From JAWOFN01 sp046497505 [NCBI: bacterium] (GTDB lineage: Bacteria > Blakebacterota > Blakebacteria > Blakebacterales): DNA of 22,805 nucleotides. The notes under the pieces were generated by a model, which saw only the letters and a list, made by a program, of their open reading frames with translations, did not search any database and was not told where the DNA came from. The DNA lies in assembly GCA_046497505.1 (NCBI GenBank), contig JAWOFN010000037.1, forward strand, positions 1 through 22,805, read 5' to 3'. Each line of letters opens with the position of its first letter. Position 1 is the stretch's first letter. A program made the translations under genes and the position numbers. This document shows, piece after piece, positions 8,361-15,359 of this stretch.

Positions 8361-8936
8361 CTACGGCTGGAGTTTCTTCGTCTTCCAGCCGTCCGATGTC
8401 CTGAGGAAGACCTCCCGCTTGTGGAGTCGGGGTTCCTCGCGTGTCCAGAACTCGATGCTCTCGGGCAGGATGCGGAAACCGGACCAATCCTCCGGACGAG
8501 GTATCTCCTCCCCGTCCCACTGCTTGAACTCCCGGCGGTAGCGGTCACTCAGATCGCTCCGGTTCTCAAGTCCCGCGCTCTGATCGGAGGCACGGGCCGC
8601 CAGCCGGCTCTCCCGGGTACGCAGGGACCAGTACATGTCCGCTTCTTCCTCCCCGACCGGTTCGACCGGCCCCTCCACCCGGACCTGCCGGTCGGGGTGC
8701 CAGTAGAAGGCCAGGGCGGCTCGGGGGTTCTCGACCAGTTCCCGCCCCTTGCGGCTGGTGAGGTTGGTGAAGAAGGTGAACCCATCGGGCGAGGCGTCCT
8801 TGAGCAGGACGTACCGGACGCTGGGTCGGCCTTCTGCGTCGGCGGTGGCCAGAGCGCACGCCTCGGCCAGTTCGATGCCCATGGCGCGGGCCTCGGCCAG
8901 CCAGCGGTTGAAGCGGCGGATGGGATCCGCTGCCAT
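8361..8936 (-). CDS. pdxH: Pyridoxamine/pyridoxine 5'-phosphate oxidase
   Basis: This FMN enzyme oxidises pyridoxine or pyridoxamine 5'-phosphate to pyridoxal 5'-phosphate, the last step of the vitamin B6 salvage and DXP-dependent routes. The 191 residues show the family blocks in order: PSVRYVLLKD and FFTNLTSRKG for FMN phosphate contact, FYWHPDRQVRVEGPVEPV, the SxQS-like segment ASDQSAGLENR, and the C-terminal substrate-binding RLHKREVFLR ending at WKTKKLQP. The ATG is preceded on the minus strand by AAGGA at good spacing. It lies 140 bases downstream of the M16 peptidase gene on the same strand and may be read through from it. Aspartokinase and GabD are not themselves PLP enzymes, so I see no functional cluster. 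Confidence 0.95.
   Translation of the reverse strand: MAADPIRRFNRWLAEARAMGIELAEACALATADAEGRPSVRYVLLKDASPDGFTFFTNLTSRKGRELVENPRAALAFYWHPDRQVRVEGPVEPVGEEEADMYWSLRTRESRLAARASDQSAGLENRSDLSDRYRREFKQWDGEEIPRPEDWSGFRILPESIEFWTREEPRLHKREVFLRTSDGWKTKKLQP
8363..8392. other. Inverted repeat at the convergent gabD/pdxH ends
   Basis: ACGGCTGGA (8363-8371) and TCCAGCCGT (8384-8392) form a perfect 9-bp inverted repeat with a 12-base loop. It covers the last codons of pdxH and lies 12 bases past the gabD stop. It could fold in either transcript, and a hairpin here might end gabD transcription, but no T-run follows on either strand. Confidence 0.3.
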
Positions 8937-9013
8937 ACGCTTCCTTCCGGTGCGGACGACCGGCCGGGGAGGGCCCTCGGGCCGGGGGTACGCTCAGACG
9001 GTAATCAACGGGG

Positions 9014-9052
9014 CGGGAGGCTGCTTCGCCTGGTGGGTATCACGGCCTCCCG
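9014..9052 (-). other. Inverted repeat downstream of the M16 peptidase gene
   Basis: CGGGAGGC (9014-9021) and GCCTCCCG (9045-9052) form a perfect 8-bp inverted repeat with a 23-base loop, 24 bases beyond the peptidase stop and ahead of pdxH on the minus strand. There is no T-tract, so it may serve as a transcript end stabilised by the stem or as a leader structure for pdxH. I could not match it to any riboswitch class I know. The rest of 8937-9076 holds only GC-rich sequence and the pdxH RBS. Confidence 0.3.
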
Positions 9053-9076
9053 AAACACGTCCGGGTCACCAAGGAT

Positions 9077-11953
9077 TCACGCCCCCCCCGTCTCGGGGTA
9101 GAGGGTGACCTGGATGTAGTTCTCCATGTCCAGGTACCGGCGGGCCGCTTCCCGGATCCGCTCGGCGGTGAGCGCCTCGATGATCTCTTCGTAGCCCAGG
9201 ATGCCGCTGGGTTCCTCCCCCCGGCGGTAGCGGGCTGCGATCTGCCCCAGCCAGTAGCTGTTCTCCTCCAGGTTGGTCTCCCGTTCCCTGCGCTGGGTCT
9301 CCTTGATCTTCTGGACCTCCTCGCTGGTGGGAGCTTCCTCTTTCAGCCTCACAAGCTCCTCGAAGACCACCCCGCTGAGTTCCTCCATACGCTCCGGCTC
9401 GCCCCCGAACTGGATGGTGACAGCGTACTCCTCGCTGGGGCGCCACTCCGGTCCCCCGCCCACGCTCACCCCGTAGGTGCCGCCCAGATCCTCCCGGACC
9501 CGTTCCCGCAGGCGGATCTGGAGCAGGTCGATCATGGAGGAGAGGGCGTGGTTCTCACTCCGCTTCCAGGTGTAGGGACCGCTGAAGACCAGGGCGGTGA
9601 TGCTCTGGGGCTCCAGTCCCTTGTAGACCTTCCGGGTGACGACCCCGCGGGGCGGGTGCGGCCCCACGTCCCGCCACTGCTCTTCGACCCCGGTCCCGGG
9701 CAGGCTGGCCAGGTAGCGTTCCACCAGGGGGCGCATCAGGTTGAGGTCGAGACTGCCGACGAAGACGAAGGTGAAGTCCCCGGCGTCGGCGAACCGCTCG
9801 CGATAGAAGGAGAGGCTCTCCTGCATGTCCATGGCATCCACCATGCTCATGGAGGGGAGGGGGGTGCGAGGGTGACGCTGGGTCAGGACCGCCTGGAGGG
9901 TGTCACTGAAGGCGGATGTGGGACTGGCGCCCCGATTCTGGAGAAGGTTCCTCAACTGGGTCTGCATGGAGAGGAACGCGGTCGAGTCGGCCCGGGGTGA
10001 GGTGAAGTAGAGGTGGGTGAGCTGGAAGAGGGTCTCCAGGTCCTTCACCGAGGCGTTGCCGCTCAAACTCTCCTCCAGGCCGCTGATCCCCGGAGAGACA
10101 CTCGCCACCTTCCCCGTGAGCTGTTTCCGCAGATCGACCAGGCTCAGATCCGCGATGCCGGAGAGGCTGATGATCCCGGCGGCACTCTGTACGGCCTGCA
10201 ATTCCTCGGTGGGTACCAGGGATGTGCCCCCGGGACTGAAGGCGTTCATGAGGATCTGGTCCTCCTGGAAGTCGGTGGGCTTGAGGACCACCGCAGCCCC
10301 GTTGGAGAGGGTCCATTCGGTGATCCCCACCTCGTCGAACTGTTTTTCGGAGATCACGCTCCCCGGCTCGGGGACCCGTGCCATGAGGACATCATCCGTG
10401 ACGGTGTCCACGTACGGGGCGATCTCCGCGGTCTCCACCTCGGTGAAGACCTGCTGCAGTTCCTCCTCTGCTGGAGGCGTCAGTCCCTCCTTCTCGGGGA
10501 CGCTGGCCAGCACCACCCGGTTCTCCTCGGTGATCCACGTCCGGGCCAGCCGGTTCACCTCCTCCAGGGTGATCTCGGGGAGGAAACGCTGGTAGAGGCG
10601 GTATTCGTAGTCGATCCCCGGGATGGGTTCCCCGTAGAGGAAGGCCCGCACGTACTCGGCCGCATATCGCCCGGAGCGGGTCTTCTCCCGCTCGTCGAAG
10701 GAGCGTTCCATGCTCCGGAGCACGCTGGTCTTGGCCCGCTCCAGTTCGGTGGCCGTGAAGCCGTGCCGGTCCAACCGCTCCGCCTCGGTGAGCAGTTCCT
10801 GCAGCCCCCGGATCATCTCGCCCTCCTGCACCCCGGCGCTCAGCACGTAGACCTCCCGGGAGCGGATGAAGAGGCCCTGACTGGAACTCGCGAAGAGGAA
10901 GGGAGGATCGGCCTCCTGGGTCCGTTCGAAGAGGCGCTGGTTCAGCATGCTGTTATAGAGACGCTCCACGATCCCCTGACGATACCCTCCCGCTGTACCG
11001 AGTTCCCTGAGGGGCTGCTTGAAATAGATGCTCACGCTGGAGGAGGTCAGTTCGGGGTCGGTGTCCACGGCGAAGAGGGCTTCGGCATGGTCGGGGACCT
11101 CGAAGAAGGGGCGCTCCGGAGCACCGACGGGTCCCTCGAGTCCGCCGAAGTGCTGCTGGATGAGATCCAGGACCTCCTGAGGTTCGAAGTCCCCGACGGC
11201 GACCACGGCCATGAGGTCGGGGCGGTACCAGGTGCGGTAGAAACGCTTGAGGCTCTCGTGCTCGAAGCTCTCGATGACCTCGATCTCCCCGATGGGGAGG
11301 CGCTCAGCGTAACGGCTGCCGTGGAAGAGGACGGGGAACTGCCGGTCCATGATGCGGGCCCGGGCCCCTCTGCCCAGGCGCCACTCTTCGACGATGACAC
11401 CCCGCTCCTTCTCGATCTCCTCGGGGTCGAAGGTCTGACCGTGTGCCCAGTCCTCCAGGACCTGGAAGCCGGTCGCAAGGATCCCTTCCTCATCGGTGGG
11501 GAGGGTGAGCATGTAGATGGTCTCGTCGAAACTGGTGGAGGCGTTGATGTCCGGTCCGAACCGGGTGCCCAGCGATTCCAGGTAGTCCACCAGTTCCTGC
11601 TTCGGGAAGTGTTCGGTGCCGTTGAACGCCATGTGCTCCAGGAAGTGGGCCAGCCCCCGCTGGTCCTCGTCCTCCAGGACTGAGCCGGCGTTCACCACCA
11701 GGCGCAGTTCCGCCCGGTCCTCCGGACGCTGGTTCACCCGCACGAAATAGCGCAGCCCGTTGGGGAGGGTCCCGGTGACCACGTCCGGGTCCGCCGGCAG
11801 GGTCTGCTCGCTCCCGATCTGCCCGGCTGGCGGAACCTGAGGAGCGGCCGCCGCGGGGCAGGGGGGCGAGGCGGTGAGGGTCAGGACGGTGATGGAGAGA
11901 CCTGCGAGCAGGAGGAAGGTCCGTCGGACGACGGCGGGGAGGCTGGGATACAT
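9077..11953 (-). CDS. Exported M16 family zinc metallopeptidase (PqqL-like, two M16 repeats)
   Basis: This is a 958-residue pitrilysin-clan peptidase. Residues 1-38 form a Sec signal peptide (RR, then a long Leu-rich stretch, then a PAAAA cleavage region), so the enzyme should act in the periplasm or be exported. The inverted zinc motif HFLEH lies at 103-107 in GLAHFLEHMAFNGT. The third metal ligand is probably Glu183 in EKERGVIVEEW, 76 residues on as in the family. The second half is an M16 C-terminal repeat with an LRERVREDLGGTYGV motif that in relatives contacts substrate. The gene has a GAGGTGG RBS 6 bases before its ATG. It is divergent from the efflux operon and upstream of pdxH. Such enzymes cut peptides held inside a closed chamber; the substrate here is unknown. 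Confidence 0.94.
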   Translation of the reverse strand: MYPSLPAVVRRTFLLLAGLSITVLTLTASPPCPAAAAPQVPPAGQIGSEQTLPADPDVVTGTLPNGLRYFVRVNQRPEDRAELRLVVNAGSVLEDEDQRGLAHFLEHMAFNGTEHFPKQELVDYLESLGTRFGPDINASTSFDETIYMLTLPTDEEGILATGFQVLEDWAHGQTFDPEEIEKERGVIVEEWRLGRGARARIMDRQFPVLFHGSRYAERLPIGEIEVIESFEHESLKRFYRTWYRPDLMAVVAVGDFEPQEVLDLIQQHFGGLEGPVGAPERPFFEVPDHAEALFAVDTDPELTSSSVSIYFKQPLRELGTAGGYRQGIVERLYNSMLNQRLFERTQEADPPFLFASSSQGLFIRSREVYVLSAGVQEGEMIRGLQELLTEAERLDRHGFTATELERAKTSVLRSMERSFDEREKTRSGRYAAEYVRAFLYGEPIPGIDYEYRLYQRFLPEITLEEVNRLARTWITEENRVVLASVPEKEGLTPPAEEELQQVFTEVETAEIAPYVDTVTDDVLMARVPEPGSVISEKQFDEVGITEWTLSNGAAVVLKPTDFQEDQILMNAFSPGGTSLVPTEELQAVQSAAGIISLSGIADLSLVDLRKQLTGKVASVSPGISGLEESLSGNASVKDLETLFQLTHLYFTSPRADSTAFLSMQTQLRNLLQNRGASPTSAFSDTLQAVLTQRHPRTPLPSMSMVDAMDMQESLSFYRERFADAGDFTFVFVGSLDLNLMRPLVERYLASLPGTGVEEQWRDVGPHPPRGVVTRKVYKGLEPQSITALVFSGPYTWKRSENHALSSMIDLLQIRLRERVREDLGGTYGVSVGGGPEWRPSEEYAVTIQFGGEPERMEELSGVVFEELVRLKEEAPTSEEVQKIKETQRRERETNLEENSYWLGQIAARYRRGEEPSGILGYEEIIEALTAERIREAARRYLDMENYIQVTLYPETGGA

Positions 11954-12196
11954 GGCTGTCCACCTCGTGATAGCGTCGAAGGGTCCCGGTATGGTGTCCC
12001 GTCAGATTAGCGCGTTCGCGGTTCGTGCGCACCCCCCTATCACGGGATCCTCTCACCTCCCGCCGGCGCGGGGATCGTGCGGAACCCGGGGGTCGCCTCT
12101 TGCGTATGACCACACAGTCGGTTGATTGAATCTATAGTCGTTATCGTGAACCTGAGGTCACCTCGCCGGCCGCGCACCGCCGGCACAGTGAGGACG
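11954..12196. promoter_or_regulatory. Divergent control region between the M16 peptidase and tetR-efflux genes
   Basis: This 243-base gap must hold promoters for both directions. On the minus strand TAATCT (complement of 12004-12009) is a possible -10 for the peptidase, without a good -35. On the plus strand TATAGT (12133-12138) is a possible -10 for tetR, also without a clear -35. CGTGATAG (11966-11973) and CTATCACG (12037-12044) are an inverted pair about 71 bp centre to centre; the first overlaps the upstream side of the peptidase RBS. GCCGGC at 12165-12170 and 12179-12184 can form a hairpin just before the tetR start. All regulatory roles are inferred. Confidence 0.4.
12154..12164. promoter_or_regulatory. 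Candidate TetR-family operator
   Basis: GAGGTCACCTC is a perfect 11-bp palindrome (five bp arms, central C). It sits between the possible -10 at 12133-12138 and the start of tetR, where a bound repressor would block its own operon. TetR-family operators are usually somewhat longer palindromes, so this may be only the core or may be chance. Confidence 0.3.
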
Positions 12197-12853
12197 ATGA
12201 GGGGCATGGCGAGTAGACAGGAACGGAAGAAGGAGTGGCAGCGGACGTTCATCCTGGAACGCGCCGCCGCCCTCTTCGCGGACCAGGGCTTCGCCGCCAC
12301 CACCATGGAGCAGGTGGCGGAGGCGGCCGAGTTCTCCAAGGGGGGGCTCTACAACTACTTCGAGAGTAAAGAGGACCTCTTCATCTCCATGCTCGAGCAC
12401 GGTCTGGAGAGCATGGACGGGATGCTCGAGGAGGTGCTGGAGGGGGGAGGGGACTTCCGTGCTCAGCTCGCTCGATTCGTCGCCGACGTACTGGATTTCT
12501 TCGAGACGGGGAAGAGTGTGTTCCGGGTCCTCCACACCGAGGGTTCGAACTTGGCCCTATCCTCCTCCCGTGCCCTCGGAGAATCGATGCGGACCCATTT
12601 CAAGCGGTTCATCGACAAGGTGGCGCGCCTGGTGCGCAGGGGGCAGGAGCAGGGTGTGATCGACCCCGGCGAGGATCCCCGGCTGGTGGCCATGCTTCTC
12701 ATGGGCGTGCTCCGGGGCTACATGTTCTACTGGATCCTGTCCGAAGGGGGGGCGCCGGACCCCCCTCATGCCGATGAGGCCGTGCGCTACGTGGAACGAA
12801 CGCTGGGGATCGAGGTCTCCGGCGATGTCCAGGGAGGAGAGGAAGCAGCATGA
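12197..12853 (+). CDS. TetR/AcrR family transcriptional regulator of the efflux operon
   Basis: This protein of about 218 residues has the standard TetR layout. An N-terminal DNA-binding domain (about residues 10-65) carries the helix-turn-helix AAALFADQGFAATTMEQVAEAAEFSKGGLYNYFESKEDLF in outline. It is followed by an all-helical ligand and dimer domain that diverges from named regulators. It precedes tolC with an ATGA overlap and heads the efflux operon, so it most likely represses these pump genes until a pump substrate binds. Start choice is uncertain between ATG 12197 (GAGG 3 bases upstream) and ATG 12206; the in-frame GTG at 12188 and the region before it lack family similarity. The inducer cannot be read from the sequence. 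Confidence 0.92.
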   Translation: MRGMASRQERKKEWQRTFILERAAALFADQGFAATTMEQVAEAAEFSKGGLYNYFESKEDLFISMLEHGLESMDGMLEEVLEGGGDFRAQLARFVADVLDFFETGKSVFRVLHTEGSNLALSSSRALGESMRTHFKRFIDKVARLVRRGQEQGVIDPGEDPRLVAMLLMGVLRGYMFYWILSEGGAPDPPHADEAVRYVERTLGIEVSGDVQGGEEAA

Positions 12854-14208
12854 ATCCCCGAACTGATCTGAAGGGCATCCCGTCGACGATCCTCCTCCTG
12901 GCAGTGCTCCTGTGGGCCCCCGCCCCGGCAGGTGCGGCACCCCAGGAACCCGGGGAGGGCAGGCCCCTGACCCTGGAGGAGGCACTCCGCATGGCGGAGG
13001 ACCAGAACCCCAGGCTCCGGGCGGCGCGACAGCAGGTGGAGGCGGCAGAAGGAGCTGTGTGGGGGGCGGCGGGACGCATGCTCCCCACCGCTTCCTTCAG
13101 CGGTTCATGGAACTTTGCCGAGAAGGTACAGGTCATCCCGAACCCCTTCCCGACCCCCGGCGGACCGGAGGAGTTCGAGATCGACTTCACCCAGGACTAC
13201 AACGGTTCGGTGAACCTCAGCCTGCCGGTCTGGACCTGGGGTGCCAACCGGTCGGCATACGGCGAGGCCCGGACGGCCGTGGATGCCAGCCGGGAGGACC
13301 TGGAGGCCGCCCGGCAGGAGACCCGGCTCCAGGTGAAGCAGGCCTTCTACGGGGTGCTCCTGGCCCGACGCGGGGTGGAGGTGGCCGAGGCCACCCTGGC
13401 CCAGGCCCGTCGCCAGGAGGAATCCACGGCCCGGAAGGTCCGGGAGGGGGCGGCCAGCGAGTTCGACCTCCTGCGGGCCCGGGTCCAGGTGGCGAACATG
13501 CGGCCCGCGGTCAGCAGGGCCCGATCCGGTCTGAACCAGGCCCGCACCTCCCTCTTCCTGGTCCTCGGGCTGGAACCGGATGCGAAGTACGAGCCGGTGG
13601 GAGAGATGCGCTACCGGCCTGTGGATAGCGAGATCGAGGCCCTGAAGCGGGAGGCCCGCGCCAACCGATCCGATTTGCAGGCCGCCCGTCTCGGCACCCA
13701 GCGGGCCCAACTCGCCCTGAACATGGCGAAGGCTTCCTGGAAGCCGGCCCTGTTCGTGCAGGGGAACTACGGGTTCCGGGCGGACAACGTGATGCTGGAC
13801 CGGCGCTTCAACGACAACTACGCGGCCAACCTGGTGGTCTCCTTCCCCCTCTTCGACGGGTTCAGCACCAAGAGCCGCATCGCCCAGGCCGAGGCGGGCC
13901 GGGAACAGGCCCGGATCGGGGTGGAACAGATGGAGATGGCGGTGGCCGCCGAAGTGGAGCGGGCCTGGCTCGACCTGCGCACCTTCGAGGAGGCCTGCCT
14001 GGCGCAGCAGGACAACGTGACCCAGGCGGAGCGGGCGGTGGAGATCGCCCAGGTCTCCTTCGAGAACGGGCTGGTGACCGGGCTGGAACTGATGGACAGT
14101 CAGGTGGCCCTGGCCGCCGCACGCCAGAACCACTACCAGTCGCTGTATGACTACCTGGTCGCCGCCGCCCGCCTGGAACGGGCGGTCGGCCGGCCCATCA
14201 TGCCGTGA
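12850..14208 (+). CDS. TolC family outer membrane channel protein
   Basis: This is a 452-residue outer-membrane efflux protein. Residues 1-29 are a Sec signal peptide ending AGA before APQ. The mature part has the two TolC/OEP repeats, each opening with a LTLEEALRMAEDQNPRLRAAR-like helix. They contain long Ala, Arg and Glu-rich coiled-coil helices (the periplasmic tunnel) and amphipathic strands such as YNGSVNLSLPVWTWG and NYAANLVVSFPLFDG that would form the beta barrel. The first codon overlaps the tetR stop (ATGA), and the last codons overlap the possible GTG start of the next gene, so translation is probably coupled. It should form a trimer that docks with the adaptor and RND pump encoded next. 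Confidence 0.94.
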   Translation: MNPRTDLKGIPSTILLLAVLLWAPAPAGAAPQEPGEGRPLTLEEALRMAEDQNPRLRAARQQVEAAEGAVWGAAGRMLPTASFSGSWNFAEKVQVIPNPFPTPGGPEEFEIDFTQDYNGSVNLSLPVWTWGANRSAYGEARTAVDASREDLEAARQETRLQVKQAFYGVLLARRGVEVAEATLAQARRQEESTARKVREGAASEFDLLRARVQVANMRPAVSRARSGLNQARTSLFLVLGLEPDAKYEPVGEMRYRPVDSEIEALKREARANRSDLQAARLGTQRAQLALNMAKASWKPALFVQGNYGFRADNVMLDRRFNDNYAANLVVSFPLFDGFSTKSRIAQAEAGREQARIGVEQMEMAVAAEVERAWLDLRTFEEACLAQQDNVTQAERAVEIAQVSFENGLVTGLELMDSQVALAAARQNHYQSLYDYLVAAARLERAVGRPIMP

Positions 14209-14219
14209 GGATGTCTGCC

Positions 14220-15359
14220 ATGGAACGGAGCAGAGAGATGATCCGCAGCACATCGTTCGTGACACTGGCGGTCCTCTCCCTCCTGGCCGGCTGCACGCCG
14301 GAGAGCGGGGAGCCGGCCGCGGATACCGCCGCGGTGGTCGAGGTGGAAGAGGTCCGTCTCGGGACCATAGAGCAGACCTTGAGTCTCAGCGGAGACGTAC
14401 AGGCCGGCCGCTCGGTCCGCGTCTTCAGCCAGGTCCCCGACCGTCTCACCGAGGTGCTCGTGGATGTGGGGAGCCGGGTGGAGGACGGCGAGGTGCTGGC
14501 GCGGGTGCGGGATGAGATCCTGCGAGCAGGGCTGGAGCAGATCGAGGCCAACCTGAGGGCGGCCCGGACCACCCTGGCCAACCTCCAGGACGAACTGGCC
14601 CGGACCCGGAACCTCCACGAGGAGGGCTCGGTCTCCACCCAGACCCTGGAGGGTCTCCAGACCCGGGTGAAGGGGGCCCGGGCCCAGGTGGAACAGCTGG
14701 AGGCCGCCCGGCAGCAGGCCCGGGCCTCCCTGGCCAACGCCACCATCACCGCCCCCTTCGAGGGGATCGTCGCGGAACGGTACCTGGAGGCGGGTGACAT
14801 GGCCGCCCCCGGGGCCCCCCTGTTCCGGATCGTGGACATGCGTGAGGTGAAGATCCTCACCGACATCCCCCAGGAGCGGCTGGGACGGGTGACCCGGGGT
14901 CTTCCGGTCCGTGTTCGGGTGTCCGGCTTCCCGGGGGAGGTGTTTCGGGGGAGCGTGGAACGGGTGGCCCCCGTGCTGAACCCGATGACCCGGATGGCAT
15001 CGGCAGAGATCAGGGTCGCCAACCCGGGCGAGCGGCTCAGACCCGGGATGTTCGTCGACGTGGCCATCGTGGAAGCAGCGGCGGAGGATGCGGTGCTGAT
15101 CCCCCTGGATGCGGTCGTGGAATCCTACCGTTTCGTGGCAGGCTCCCGGGGGAGCGGGCCGCTTCCCACCGAGGCGGTCCTCTTCCGGGTCGAGGGGGAC
15201 CGGGTGGAACAGCTCACCCTCCCGGTGGGGCTGGTGGGGAAGGAGGAGCTGCAGGTCACCGAGGGGCTCAGCCCGGGTGACCCGGTGGTGACGGTGGGCA
15301 GGGAGCAGCTGACCGACGGTACCAGGGTGCGGGTCCTGAACAGGGAGGTCTCGCCGTGA
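14220..15359 (+). CDS. RND efflux periplasmic adaptor (membrane fusion) lipoprotein
   Basis: This HlyD/AcrA-like adaptor links the RND pump to the outer-membrane channel. It has a lipoprotein signal with lipobox LLAGC (Cys25 from this start), so it is probably acylated. Next come a biotinyl-lipoyl half (VRVFSQVPDRLTEVLVDVGSRVEDGEVLARV), an alpha-hairpin coiled coil rich in Ala, Arg and Gln, the second lipoyl half TITAPFEGIVAERYLEAGD, a beta barrel, and a membrane-proximal domain. Starts are possible at GTG 14205, ATG 14220 and ATG 14238. I favour 14220 (GAGG nine bases upstream), but 14238 (GGAG seven bases upstream) gives a cleaner signal peptide. Its stop overlaps the pump start by 4 bases (GTGA). 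Confidence 0.94.
   Translation: MERSREMIRSTSFVTLAVLSLLAGCTPESGEPAADTAAVVEVEEVRLGTIEQTLSLSGDVQAGRSVRVFSQVPDRLTEVLVDVGSRVEDGEVLARVRDEILRAGLEQIEANLRAARTTLANLQDELARTRNLHEEGSVSTQTLEGLQTRVKGARAQVEQLEAARQQARASLANATITAPFEGIVAERYLEAGDMAAPGAPLFRIVDMREVKILTDIPQERLGRVTRGLPVRVRVSGFPGEVFRGSVERVAPVLNPMTRMASAEIRVANPGERLRPGMFVDVAIVEAAAEDAVLIPLDAVVESYRFVAGSRGSGPLPTEAVLFRVEGDRVEQLTLPVGLVGKEELQVTEGLSPGDPVVTVGREQLTDGTRVRVLNREVSP

Noticed and set aside
8937-9076. TPP- or PLP-type riboswitch before pdxH
   Set aside because: A CTGAG-like stretch is present on the minus strand, but the other conserved TPP core elements are absent.
10013-11683. Plus-strand open frame of about 556 codons opposite the M16 peptidase gene
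   Set aside because: The opposite strand encodes a clear M16 protein with signal peptide and zinc motif. This frame has only Gly, Leu, Glu and His-rich sequence.
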